From Marisediminitalea lipolytica (GTDB taxonomy: Bacteria; Pseudomonadota; Gammaproteobacteria; Enterobacterales; Alteromonadaceae), in NCBI RefSeq assembly GCF_001758465.1, contig NZ_MJIC01000016.1, positions 1 to 64,000 on the forward strand: a stretch of DNA of 64,000 bases, given 5' to 3'. The notes below the pieces were generated by a model. It worked only from the letters and a program-made list of their open reading frames with translations, was not told the DNA's origin and ran no database searches. The position numbers and the translations under genes were made by a program. Position 1 is the first letter of the stretch, and each line of letters starts with the position of its first letter. Below are positions 35,752 to 44,749 of this stretch, piece by piece.

Positions 35752-37008
35752 TCAGGCGTAAACCGGGAAGCGTGAGCACAGCTCAACCACTTCTTTCTGA
35801 ACGCGTTCTACTACGCTTTCGTCGCCCATGTTATCCAGCACATCACAGATCCAGTTAGCAACCTGTTTGGCTTCAGCATCACCAAATCCACGACGGGTAA
35901 TCGCCGGAGTACCAATACGCAGACCACTGGTTACAAACGGTGAACGAGGGTCTTTTGGTACTGAGTTTTTGTTTACCGTGATGTTAGCACGGCCCAGCGC
36001 CGCATCAGCATCTTTACCGGTGATGTCTTTATCAATCAGGTCTAACAGGAATAAATGGTTGTCAGTACCGTTAGAGACGATCTTATAACCACGCTCCTGC
36101 ATAACGCTAACCATTGCTTTGGCATTCGCAACAACCTGTTGTTGGTATGCTTTAAAATCCGGTTGTAGCGCTTCTTTAAAAGCAACCGCTTTAGCCGCGA
36201 TAACATGACACAGCGGGCCGCCCTGATTACCCGGGAATACCGAGCTGTTCAGCTTTTTATAGATGGTTTCGTCGCCACAGGCAGACAGGATAAGGCCGCC
36301 TCGTGGACCCGCCAGCGTTTTGTGCGTGGTGGTAGTAACTACGTGAGCGTGTGGCAGTGGGTTAGGATAAACACCCGCAGCAATCAAACCAGCTACGTGC
36401 GCCATATCCACCATCAGATACGCACCCACTTTGTCGGCAATAGCGCGGAAACGCTGCCAGTCAACAATACCAGAATAGGCAGAGAAACCACCGATGATCA
36501 TTTTCGGCTTATGTTCTTCGGCCAGCGCTTCAACCTGATCATAGTCAATTTCGCCAGTCTCTTCGTTCAGACCGTACTGCACTGCATGGTAGGTTTTACC
36601 AGAGAAGTTTACGCTGGCACCGTGAGTTAAGTGACCACCTTCAGACAGGCTCATACCTAACACAGTGTCACCGGCATTTAACAGCGCCATAAATACAGCG
36701 GAGTTAGCCTGCGAACCAGAGTGTGGCTGTACGTTGGCGAATTCGGCACCAAACAGCTCTTTGGCACGTTCGATAGCAAGGTCTTCAACAATATCGACAT
36801 ACTCACAGCCGCCGTAGTAACGCTTACCCGGATACCCTTCGGCGTACTTGTTAGTCAGCTGCGACCCCTGGGCCTCCATTACTCGAGGGCTGCAATAGTT
36901 TTCAGAGGCGATTAGCTCAATGTGGTGTTCCTGGCGTTGATTTTCTTTTTCAATCGCTGCGGCTAATTCCGGATCAAAATCGGCAATGTTCATTTGGCGC
37001 GGTAACAT
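35752..37008 (-). CDS. glyA: Serine hydroxymethyltransferase
   Basis: GlyA converts serine and tetrahydrofolate to glycine and methylene-THF. The 418-residue PLP enzyme has IELIASENY, QPHSGSQAN, the PLP-Lys motif TTTTHKTLAGPRGG and a normal C-terminus. The start MLPRQMNIADFD matches the family N-terminus and has AAGGAG just upstream. nrdR follows at 57 bases, so the two may be co-transcribed. Confidence 0.97.
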   Translation of the reverse strand: MLPRQMNIADFDPELAAAIEKENQRQEHHIELIASENYCSPRVMEAQGSQLTNKYAEGYPGKRYYGGCEYVDIVEDLAIERAKELFGAEFANVQPHSGSQANSAVFMALLNAGDTVLGMSLSEGGHLTHGASVNFSGKTYHAVQYGLNEETGEIDYDQVEALAEEHKPKMIIGGFSAYSGIVDWQRFRAIADKVGAYLMVDMAHVAGLIAAGVYPNPLPHAHVVTTTTHKTLAGPRGGLILSACGDETIYKKLNSSVFPGNQGGPLCHVIAAKAVAFKEALQPDFKAYQQQVVANAKAMVSVMQERGYKIVSNGTDNHLFLLDLIDKDITGKDADAALGRANITVNKNSVPKDPRSPFVTSGLRIGTPAITRRGFGDAEAKQVANWICDVLDNMGDESVVERVQKEVVELCSRFPVYA

Positions 37009-37217
37009 GAAGGCTCCTTACTGCGTTTTGGGGTCGCGTAAAATCAGAGACGCATATTCTAGTCATTTTACGTGCTATGTATACTGCTTTGTGGCTGAAT
37101 TATGACAAATCCGAACAGTATTCCTCAAAACCCACTGTCAACCGAGGATTACATTGGCGTGCACTGTTGCCTCCGGGTTGTCTCCCGATGGTACAAACCC
37201 AAGCGGCAGAAACTAAA

Positions 37218-37238
37218 GAGCCAGCATTAAGCTGGCTC
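37218..37238 (-). terminator. Hairpin between lpxD and glyA
   Basis: GAGCCAGC and GCTGGCTC pair around five bases. On the minus strand a run of seven T precedes the stem and TTT follows it, so termination of lpxD is plausible but the layout is not classical. Confidence 0.45.
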
Positions 37239-37267
37239 AAAAAAACTCAGGCTATCCGTGAGTCAGG

Positions 37268-38293
37268 CTAGGCTTTCTTTTCCAACTGCTTTACCCGATC
37301 GAACAGTTGCTCCAACTGACGGTTGCGCACGGCGTTTTTACGCCATTCACGGTTGGTCATCGCCGGTTGGCCGGAAGAATAGAGTCCTGGCTCCTTGATA
37401 TCGCTGATCACCATAGTGTAGCCGGTCAGCTGCACATTATCGCAAATGGTCAGGTGCCCGCCGATGCCGCAGCCGCCCGCAATAATTACGTACTTACCAA
37501 TAGTCGCACTGCCGGCAATGCCAGTTGCGCCGCAAACGCAGCTGTGGTCACCAATAATACAGTTATGGCCAATCTGCACCTGGTTATCAATAATGACATT
37601 CTTGCCAATAATGGTGTCATCCAGTGCGCCCCGGTCGATAGTGCTCGACGCACCAATCTGACTGTCATCGCCAATAACCACAGAACCGGTTTGCGGAATA
37701 GGCAACCAGGTACCGGCATCATTGGCGTAACCGAAACCGTCCGCCCCGATAACCGTCTGACTATGAATGCGTACCCGTTTGCCGATGCGGGCATCGTGAT
37801 AAACCGTCACGTTAGGATGTATTACACTGCCATCACCAACGTGCGTGCCCCGGCTGATGATGGAATGTGCGCCAATCACCACATTATCCCCCAGCACAAC
37901 ATCGTCTTCGATAACACAGTAAGGACCCAGCGCTACGTTTTTGCCTAACTGGGCAGAATCAGCTACCACCGCGGTTTTATGCTGCCCTACAGCCACGCCC
38001 GGCGTCGTGTCAAAGATTTGCGCGATACGTGCAAAAGCCGCATGGGGATTGTTGTGAACCAGTGCAGGTAACGGGCAGCTTTCGGCTTCCTTGGGATGCA
38101 GAATTATTGCTCCCGCCTGTGACGACTGCAACTGCGCACGGTATTTACCATTGGTTAAAAAAGAAATTTGGTTAGATGTTGCACTGCTTAGCGTGCCAAC
38201 GCCTGAAAGCATCACTGCTCCGTCGCCCTGAACATCACCGCCAACCTGCTCAGCAAGTTGAGCCAAAGATAGCGTTTTAGGTTGTGCCGGCAT
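37268..38293 (-). CDS. lpxD: UDP-3-O-acylglucosamine N-acyltransferase, stand-alone copy
   Basis: LpxD adds the N-linked hydroxyacyl chain in lipid A synthesis. The 341-residue protein has an N-terminal uridine-binding domain (about 1-100), many hexapeptide repeats of a left-handed beta-helix (about 105-315), and the catalytic His in VQIGHNCIIGD. A basic helical tail follows. In most gammaproteobacteria lpxD sits in the bamA-skp-lpxD-fabZ-lpxA cluster. Here it is alone between glyA and ettA, so it may be a paralogue with another acyl preference. Confidence 0.88.
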   Translation of the reverse strand: MPAQPKTLSLAQLAEQVGGDVQGDGAVMLSGVGTLSSATSNQISFLTNGKYRAQLQSSQAGAIILHPKEAESCPLPALVHNNPHAAFARIAQIFDTTPGVAVGQHKTAVVADSAQLGKNVALGPYCVIEDDVVLGDNVVIGAHSIISRGTHVGDGSVIHPNVTVYHDARIGKRVRIHSQTVIGADGFGYANDAGTWLPIPQTGSVVIGDDSQIGASSTIDRGALDDTIIGKNVIIDNQVQIGHNCIIGDHSCVCGATGIAGSATIGKYVIIAGGCGIGGHLTICDNVQLTGYTMVISDIKEPGLYSSGQPAMTNREWRKNAVRNRQLEQLFDRVKQLEKKA

Positions 38294-38417
38294 GAAAAAT
38301 CCTTCAAATAATTAGAGATAACGTCTTTTTCCTATACCCGTAGTTTACAAAAAAAAAGCACACTTGGCTCACGCCACTATAAAAAATAGTGAGTTGAACT
38401 ACGCTATAGGCTGTGCA

Positions 38418-38434
38418 CGGCTACCAAGTAGCCG
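38418..38434 (+). other. Small hairpin upstream of ettA
   Basis: CGGCTAC-CAA-GTAGCCG (7-bp arms, 3-base loop) lies 46 bases before the ettA ATG in the divergent lpxD/ettA region. It could be part of the ettA leader RNA; no promoter could be placed with certainty. Confidence 0.3.
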
Positions 38435-38479
38435 CGTCTTTGATTACAATAGCGACTTTGTTTAACGCCAGGACCAAGC

Positions 38480-40147
38480 ATGTCTCAATACGTATATACC
38501 ATGCATCGGGTGGGCAAGATTGTTCCACCTAATCGTCAGATTTTAAAAGATATCTCATTAAGCTTTTTCCCCGGCGCCAAAATTGGCGTACTGGGTTTAA
38601 ATGGCGCCGGTAAATCCACCTTACTGCGCATAATGGCAGGCGTCGACACCGAAATCGAAGGTGAAGCCCGTGCCCAGCCAGGCATTAACATTGGCTACTT
38701 ACCACAGGAACCGCAGTTAGACGAAAGCAAAGACGTTCGCGGTAATATCGAAGAAGCCGTGGCCGATGTTGCTCACGCGCTAAAACGCCTGGACGAAGTT
38801 TATGCCGCTTATGCCGAGCCGGATGCAGACTTTGACGCGCTGGCCAAAGAACAAGGTGAGCTGGAAGCCATTATTCAGACCAAAGACGGCCATAATCTGG
38901 AAAATGCGCTGGAGCGTGCAGCTGATGCCCTGCGCTTACCGCCATGGGATGCAGACGTCAGTAAACTGTCTGGTGGTGAACGCCGCCGTGTAGCACTGTG
39001 CCGCCTGTTACTGGAAAAGCCGGACATGCTGCTACTCGACGAACCCACTAACCACCTGGATGCCGAATCCGTGGCGTGGTTAGAGCGCTTCCTGCACGAC
39101 TACGAAGGCACTGTTGTGGCCATTACCCACGATCGTTATTTCCTGGATAATGTTGCAGGCTGGATTTTAGAACTTGACCGTGGCCATGGTATTCCATGGG
39201 AAGGCAACTACTCCAGCTGGCTGGAGCAGAAAGATGCCCGTCTGGAGCAGGAAGAACGTACGGAAAATGCCCGCCAGAAGTCCATCAAACAAGAATTGGA
39301 GTGGGTACGTACTAACCCTAAAGGCCGCCAGGCTAAAAGCAAGGCACGTATGGCCCGATTTGAAGAACTGGCCAGCGGTGACTATCAAAAACGTAACGAA
39401 ACCAATGAACTGTTTATCCCGCCGGGCGAGCGCCTGGGTGACAAGGTTATTGAAGTTGAGCACCTGAAGAAATCATACGGTGATCGTATTCTTATTGATG
39501 ATATGACCTTCACCGTACCTAAAGGCGCGATTGTCGGCATTATCGGTCCGAACGGTGCAGGTAAATCAACCTTATTCAGAATGCTTACGGGCAAAGAGCA
39601 ACCGGATTCAGGCACTGTGACCATTGGTGATACGGTTAAGATTGCCAGCGTAGAACAGTTCCGCGACCACATGGACGGCAACAATACGGTGTGGCAGGAG
39701 CTGTCAGATGGTCAGGATATCGTGCGTATCGGCAACTTTGAACTGAACAGCCGTGCTTATTGCAGTCGCTTTAACTTTAAAGGGACTGACCAGCAAAAAT
39801 TCATCAAGGATTTATCCGGTGGTGAGCGCAACCGTGTGCATTTAGCCAAGCTGCTAAAAGCCGGCGGTAACGTATTGCTGCTCGATGAACCGACCAACGA
39901 TTTGGATGTTGAAACCCTGCGTGCACTGGAGAATGCCCTGTTGGAATTCCCGGGTTGTGCCATGGTGATCTCGCACGATCGCTGGTTCCTCGACCGGGTT
40001 GCCACACATATCCTGGATTACCGTGATGAAGGTAAGATTAACTTTTACGAAGGTAACTACAACGATTACGAAGCCTGGTTAAAAGCTAACTTTGGTCAGG
40101 ATGTGGTTGAACCACACCGCTTAAAATACAAACGCATGAGCAAGTAA
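38480..40147 (+). CDS. ettA: Energy-dependent translational throttle protein EttA
   Basis: EttA is an ABC-F ATPase that binds the ribosomal E site and gates entry into elongation by ATP/ADP ratio. The 555-residue soluble protein has two ABC domains (Walker A GLNGAGKST and GPNGAGKST; LSGGERRRVAL and LSGGERNRVHL signatures) separated by the charged linker with KSKARMARFEEL. No membrane segments are present. In E. coli it also lies near serB-radA. Confidence 0.97.
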   Translation: MSQYVYTMHRVGKIVPPNRQILKDISLSFFPGAKIGVLGLNGAGKSTLLRIMAGVDTEIEGEARAQPGINIGYLPQEPQLDESKDVRGNIEEAVADVAHALKRLDEVYAAYAEPDADFDALAKEQGELEAIIQTKDGHNLENALERAADALRLPPWDADVSKLSGGERRRVALCRLLLEKPDMLLLDEPTNHLDAESVAWLERFLHDYEGTVVAITHDRYFLDNVAGWILELDRGHGIPWEGNYSSWLEQKDARLEQEERTENARQKSIKQELEWVRTNPKGRQAKSKARMARFEELASGDYQKRNETNELFIPPGERLGDKVIEVEHLKKSYGDRILIDDMTFTVPKGAIVGIIGPNGAGKSTLFRMLTGKEQPDSGTVTIGDTVKIASVEQFRDHMDGNNTVWQELSDGQDIVRIGNFELNSRAYCSRFNFKGTDQQKFIKDLSGGERNRVHLAKLLKAGGNVLLLDEPTNDLDVETLRALENALLEFPGCAMVISHDRWFLDRVATHILDYRDEGKINFYEGNYNDYEAWLKANFGQDVVEPHRLKYKRMSK

Positions 40148-40162
40148 AATTGCGCGACTTTG

Positions 40163-40205
40163 CAGGCTATGCGCTACACTGAACAATAGTGCATAGCCTG
40201 TTTTT
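40163..40205 (+). terminator. Terminator of ettA
   Basis: CAGGCTATGC (40163-40172) and GCATAGCCTG (40191-40200) form a long stem with an inner CACT/AGTG helix and end in TTTTT. Confidence 0.85.
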
Positions 40206-40220
40206 AAACGAAGTCATTTC

Positions 40221-40637
40221 ATGCAAAACGAAAAACGATTATTTCAGCGTGTTCCGATAAATCTGTGCGGACACCTTACCTCTCCGCAGGGCTCACCCGC
40301 GGGTAATACCGCCGTAGACGTACTGGATGTATCCTTACAGGGCGTCAGAATTGTTATTCCGGCCAGTGCCACCACAATTTTAACTGCCGAGTCAGTCACC
40401 CTGGCGTTTCAGGCCAACGAAGACAGTCCGATGATCTCGCTGACAGGCACTATTTCACATCAGTTGCCTTCGTCAGAAAACCAGCAACATATTGAAGCCG
40501 GTATTAGCATTACTCATATAGACGTAGAAGGTTTAGCCTTACTACGGCGTCTGTTATTACTCAACAGTGGCCAGCAAGATATGGATGCCGGAGAACTCGA
40601 GGCATTAGTGGATAAAATCACTAACGCACTCCAGTAA
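40221..40637 (+). CDS. Small PilZ-domain protein
   Basis: The 138-residue cytoplasmic protein is essentially one PilZ domain, a c-di-GMP receptor. The binding residues are visible: R-x3-R in RLFQR (residues 6-10) and D-x-S-x2-G in DVSLQG (about 36-41). It lies between the ettA terminator and convergent radA (10-base gap), where E. coli has nadR. The target process cannot be told from sequence. Confidence 0.85.
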   Translation: MQNEKRLFQRVPINLCGHLTSPQGSPAGNTAVDVLDVSLQGVRIVIPASATTILTAESVTLAFQANEDSPMISLTGTISHQLPSSENQQHIEAGISITHIDVEGLALLRRLLLLNSGQQDMDAGELEALVDKITNALQ

Positions 40638-40647
40638 GTCTGCCGGG

Positions 40648-42018
40648 TCAGGCCTCCAGCGCTTCCAGTGCGTCACTCAGTTTGGTCACCGGAATAACCG
40701 TTAGCCCGTCAATTTTTTGCTTGGGCGCATTTGCCTTGGGCACGATCGCCCGTTTAAAGCCATGCTTCACCGCTTCGCTGAGGCGTTCGCTGCCATTAGG
40801 TACCGGTCTGATTTCCCCGGCCAGTCCAACCTCGCCAAACACAATGAGTTCCCGCGGTAAGGCACGATTGCGAAAGCTCGAAATCATCGCTACCAACAGC
40901 GCTAAATCCGCCGCCGTTTCGCTTACCTTTACGCCCCCCACTACGTTGACAAACACGTCCTGGTCGTTCATCTGCACATTGCCGTGCCGGTGCATCACTG
41001 CCAGTAACATGGCCAGCCGGTTTTGTTCCAGCCCCACGGCTATCCGGCGTGGATTATTCAACTGCGAATAATCCACCAGCGCCTGAATTTCTACCAGCAG
41101 TGGTCGTGTGCCTTCCCAGATCACCATGACAACAGAGCCAGGCGCCTGACTATCGCCACGACTCAAAAAGATAGCCGAAGGATTGCTGACTTCTTTCACG
41201 CCCTTGTCGGTCATGCCAAACACACCCAGTTCATTTACCGCGCCAAAACGGTTTTTGTGACTGCGCAGCGTCCTGAAGCGGCCATCACTTTCGCCTTCCA
41301 GCATCATGGAACAGTCGATACAATGCTCCAGCACTTTAGGCCCCGCCAGACTGCCGTCTTTGGTTACATGACCCACAATAAACATGGCAATATGATGTTG
41401 CTTGGCAAACCGGGTTAGATACGCTGCGCTTTCGCGTACTTGCGATACACTGCCAGGGGCCGACTGCACATCTGCCACATGCATGACCTGAATGGAGTCG
41501 ATCACCATTAACTGTGGCTTTTGCTTTAATGCAAGGTCGCAAATGGTTTCAACATTGGTCTCTGCCAGCATCATTAGCTTATCATCGGGCAGTCCCAACC
41601 GTTTGGCGCGCATGGCAACCTGCTGCAAAGACTCTTCACCAGTGACATACAGTGCCTTGTGCTGTGTAGCCTGGGTACACATAACCTGCAGCAGCAAGGT
41701 ACTTTTACCGGCCCCCGGCGAGCCGCCGATTAAGATAGCCGAACCGGGCACAATGCCGCCGCCCAGCACGCGATCCAGCTCTTTTAGTCCGGAGCTGAAA
41801 CGAGGCAGGTCTTCCACGTTGATTTCGTTGAGGGTTTGGATCTGACTCTGCGTCTGCCCGGCGTAGCCGCTTAAGTTACCTCTGGCCACACTTTTAGCCG
41901 GACTCACAACAAATTCAGAGATGGTGTTCCAGGCTTTACATTCGCTGCACTGCCCTTGCCAGCGGGGAAATTCTGCACCACAGTCAGAACATACAAAGGC
42001 TGTTTTTCGTTTTGCCAT
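40648..42018 (-). CDS. radA: DNA repair protein RadA
   Basis: RadA is a RecA-related DNA-branch-migration ATPase active in recombination repair. The 456-residue protein has the N-terminal zinc finger CSDCGAEF ... CSEC, Walker A GGSPGAGKST, the family motif KNRFG, and a C-terminal Lon-like domain (about 330-450). It is flanked by two PilZ genes on the other strand. Confidence 0.97.
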   Translation of the reverse strand: MAKRKTAFVCSDCGAEFPRWQGQCSECKAWNTISEFVVSPAKSVARGNLSGYAGQTQSQIQTLNEINVEDLPRFSSGLKELDRVLGGGIVPGSAILIGGSPGAGKSTLLLQVMCTQATQHKALYVTGEESLQQVAMRAKRLGLPDDKLMMLAETNVETICDLALKQKPQLMVIDSIQVMHVADVQSAPGSVSQVRESAAYLTRFAKQHHIAMFIVGHVTKDGSLAGPKVLEHCIDCSMMLEGESDGRFRTLRSHKNRFGAVNELGVFGMTDKGVKEVSNPSAIFLSRGDSQAPGSVVMVIWEGTRPLLVEIQALVDYSQLNNPRRIAVGLEQNRLAMLLAVMHRHGNVQMNDQDVFVNVVGGVKVSETAADLALLVAMISSFRNRALPRELIVFGEVGLAGEIRPVPNGSERLSEAVKHGFKRAIVPKANAPKQKIDGLTVIPVTKLSDALEALEA

Positions 42019-42121
42019 AAATCAATTGGTTTCTGCAAATATTAGTATTATGATTTCGTTAACAAGGATGTGCTGTTTTTAACAATGCTATCCCCGTACA
42101 CTCTGCAAATAATTACTACGT

Positions 42122-42148
42122 TAATGTAGTGAGTGATTTTGCCGATAA
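42122..42148 (+). promoter_or_regulatory. Sigma28 (FliA) promoter of the double-PilZ gene
   Basis: TAAT (42122-42125), exactly 15 bases, then a perfect GCCGATAA (42141-42148). The FliA consensus is TAAA-N15-GCCGATAA. The start site would be about 40 bases before the ATG at 42195. Confidence 0.75.
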
Positions 42149-42194
42149 GTGATTAATATACAAGAAAGCGGTCAGGGACACAGCAAAACCTCGT

Positions 42195-44717
42195 ATGAAT
42201 CAGGATTTATCACAGTACGCCACTATAATTGAGCAGCTCAAGCCAATGGTTAAAGAACCTGAGTTTAATCAGGTGCTTCAGCAAGTTGCGTCACATGTCC
42301 CGAAAGAAAAACGCTTTCTGATAAAAATGGAAGTAAAACGCCTGGCCCGCCCCTGTATGCGTGCCATAGATCTGCGTGGTCAGGTCGACGGTGAATGTAA
42401 GCTCTATGAATTTGATGGTATTAAGCACTATCTTGATGATGTGGCTATCGAAGTATTTGAGCAACAGGTGCGCGTTTTCGGTTTATATTGTTTCGGTGTT
42501 TACGAGGCCGTTATGGCAACCGAGAACAATTTCAGAGTGATACGGGAAAAAGCCGAAGCCCGAAACGAACAGGACACTGAAATCCCCGAAAAAGCCAGCA
42601 ACAGCCTGACCCAGTTTGATGTGCCTAACATCAGTTTGCTGACTTACGCCAAGCGTGTCGAAGAACGCATGAACTTTGCCGTGGCGCTGGAAATCTTTAC
42701 CGAAACCAATAACAGCATTCGGGCAACCAGTGTGGATATCTCTACCAAAGGCATGAAAATCAAGTTGTCAAAAGAACAACTGTTTAAGCCCGGAGAGAAT
42801 ATTGGCGTTTATTTCAGGGGCCTTGAAACCGAATACTCACTGGATAAAAAACTGGCCATTAAGTATCAGGTTGTCAGTATCAGCCGTAAAAAAGAATACC
42901 AGTTTTTGCAAATGAAACGCCTGGCTGATGCACCAAACAGCCACTTCGATCAGTTTATTGATAAGTTTATCCATGGCAACAAGCGCCGCTATAAGGTGAA
43001 TATGGATAACACCATTGATGCCATTATCAATAAGTCCTGCGAACAGTATTTTTCACCCAGCTGTCCTTCTCTGCCGGTGTATATCGAAGTAAATGAAGGC
43101 CGGGCCCGTCCCCGCTTTGCTATGGCAAACGATATTAACCGCCACATTCTGAGTTACTGGAATGACGAAGAAGACGAATTACGGCTGGGCTACCTGATCA
43201 CCGGGGAACGCTTAAAACAACTTATTCAGAGTCCGCACGAATCACCGGCACTGTACGTTTACACTTTTAATCATATTCAAAATGGCAAAGTATATTTTTA
43301 TTCCGCCTCCAGCGATGAACTGGCGCGCCATCCGGCCTTAAAAGATCTGTTTATTGGCTTTGGCTCACGAAAAGTCAGTTGGCGGGTGTTTAAGCTCGCG
43401 ATAGGTAAAATGTCACCCAGACAGGCTTACGCACCACTTTCGCTGCCGGATGACGTTGGTTCCAAGGTTAAACGTCAAAATGCTAAACCGGCTCCCCGCC
43501 TGATGGCCAGATTGCAAAATCTCGCCTATATCGTGCAGGTTACCGACATTACCTCAGACCGTGAACAACTACAGTACAGTCAGATTAAGATCGACCGAAA
43601 TCAGCTTAAAGCCCTGAAATTATTTGGCCACGCACGCAACCGGCCGCCAGGCGAGATAAAAGCCTTCCGCTATAAATTTCAGGAACAACGGATGGAAACA
43701 CGCTACCTGCTGCGCACCAGCATTCAGGTGGTAGCCCGGGGACAAACCATCAGCGCCATCAGTGAGGATATCTCCATTAATGGTATGCGTCTGGAGATCG
43801 ACGGTGAATACCATGGCGACCTGAATATGCGCGTACTGGTCAGCCTGCCCAAGCTACAGGAGCTGACCAGTAAATATGATCTGAATAACTTACATTACCG
43901 GGTAGTCCACATCAGCGGCGACAAAAATGTGCTGCACCTGCGTTCGGTAGCAGGTGATGACGGCTTACCGGCGCGGCGCTTTTTTACCGAGCTGATCAAA
44001 AATAATAAATCATCGCTTAAAACCTACCCGGATGAAGAGGAAATTCCTGGCATCGGCCACGCCTTGCGGTGCATTAATGCGAAGAATCCATCGACCCTGG
44101 CTTTTGTATTATCGAAAGTCAGCGGCCGCTATTTGCCTCAGGTAGGTGTATTGAGTAAGCAAGCGAACCCGCGTTTAAAAACCTTGTTCAGCCACTTCGC
44201 CGAACAGCAAAAAATGAATCTTGAAATTTTTTTCCGCGACCGCCATCAGGATGCACCTTTTATACAACAAGCCATCAAACAGGTAAAAACCGAGCATCAG
44301 CCGATAAGCAAAGAAATCTTTGTGGCCTTCCGGCCCGCAGAAAAAAATCCAGCCGAGGCCATAGATGCACGTTACGAGCATCGCTTTAATTCCGATGACT
44401 CTCGGCGACAGTATATTGAGAATGCACTAAGCAACGGTCAGTTTATCGCCATGGCCATTACGGTATCGACCACCGGCAAACCGGATTTAGAAATGCTGCA
44501 ATCAGAAATAAACTATATCGGTGTCTACGCCATTCACCGGGCAAAAGAACTGGAAGAGCGTTTGTGGAGTATTGGCGCCAGTGTCCACGCCGTCGATATT
44601 ACCGATCAGGTACTGTTACGATTTGGCTTTGACGAACAGCGCATAGCCCAGAACCATAAAGCGCCCAGTCAGCATGCTATAGAGCCTGGCGGCATCAAGG
44701 CGTTACTGAAAAGTTAG
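42195..44717 (+). CDS. Large protein with two PilZ-type domains, probable flagellar c-di-GMP effector
   Basis: The 840-residue soluble protein contains two PilZ-like modules. The first has EERMNFAVALE (about 156-166) and DISTKG (181-186). The second has EQRMETRYLLR (about 494-504) and DISINGMRL (about 524-532). Both keep the Arg and D-x-S-x2-G elements typical of c-di-GMP binding, although the Arg motif is loose in the first. The rest matches no family I recognise. The FliA-type promoter suggests flagellar class III control, like the flagellar brake YcgR, so a motility role is inferred. It faces serB across a 32-base gap. Confidence 0.75.
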   Translation: MNQDLSQYATIIEQLKPMVKEPEFNQVLQQVASHVPKEKRFLIKMEVKRLARPCMRAIDLRGQVDGECKLYEFDGIKHYLDDVAIEVFEQQVRVFGLYCFGVYEAVMATENNFRVIREKAEARNEQDTEIPEKASNSLTQFDVPNISLLTYAKRVEERMNFAVALEIFTETNNSIRATSVDISTKGMKIKLSKEQLFKPGENIGVYFRGLETEYSLDKKLAIKYQVVSISRKKEYQFLQMKRLADAPNSHFDQFIDKFIHGNKRRYKVNMDNTIDAIINKSCEQYFSPSCPSLPVYIEVNEGRARPRFAMANDINRHILSYWNDEEDELRLGYLITGERLKQLIQSPHESPALYVYTFNHIQNGKVYFYSASSDELARHPALKDLFIGFGSRKVSWRVFKLAIGKMSPRQAYAPLSLPDDVGSKVKRQNAKPAPRLMARLQNLAYIVQVTDITSDREQLQYSQIKIDRNQLKALKLFGHARNRPPGEIKAFRYKFQEQRMETRYLLRTSIQVVARGQTISAISEDISINGMRLEIDGEYHGDLNMRVLVSLPKLQELTSKYDLNNLHYRVVHISGDKNVLHLRSVAGDDGLPARRFFTELIKNNKSSLKTYPDEEEIPGIGHALRCINAKNPSTLAFVLSKVSGRYLPQVGVLSKQANPRLKTLFSHFAEQQKMNLEIFFRDRHQDAPFIQQAIKQVKTEHQPISKEIFVAFRPAEKNPAEAIDARYEHRFNSDDSRRQYIENALSNGQFIAMAITVSTTGKPDLEMLQSEINYIGVYAIHRAKELEERLWSIGASVHAVDITDQVLLRFGFDEQRIAQNHKAPSQHAIEPGGIKALLKS

Positions 44718-44737
44718 CCGCGGCGGGATCCCGCGGC
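44717..44737. terminator. GC-rich hairpin between convergent PilZ and serB genes
   Basis: GCCGCGG and CCGCGGC pair around seven bases; there is no T tract, so termination efficiency is uncertain. Confidence 0.45.
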
Positions 44738-44749
44738 ATTATCATAGCG

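Noticed and set aside
32233..35760. FMN riboswitch for the rib genes
   Set aside because: Gaps in this operon are at most 74 bases, and no RFN-element conserved segments are visible in them or upstream of glyA.
37009..37260. Possible glycine or folate riboswitch upstream of glyA
   Set aside because: A GGGAGA-like stretch and a GGAGGCAA stretch caught the eye, but the order and spacing of conserved elements do not match either class.
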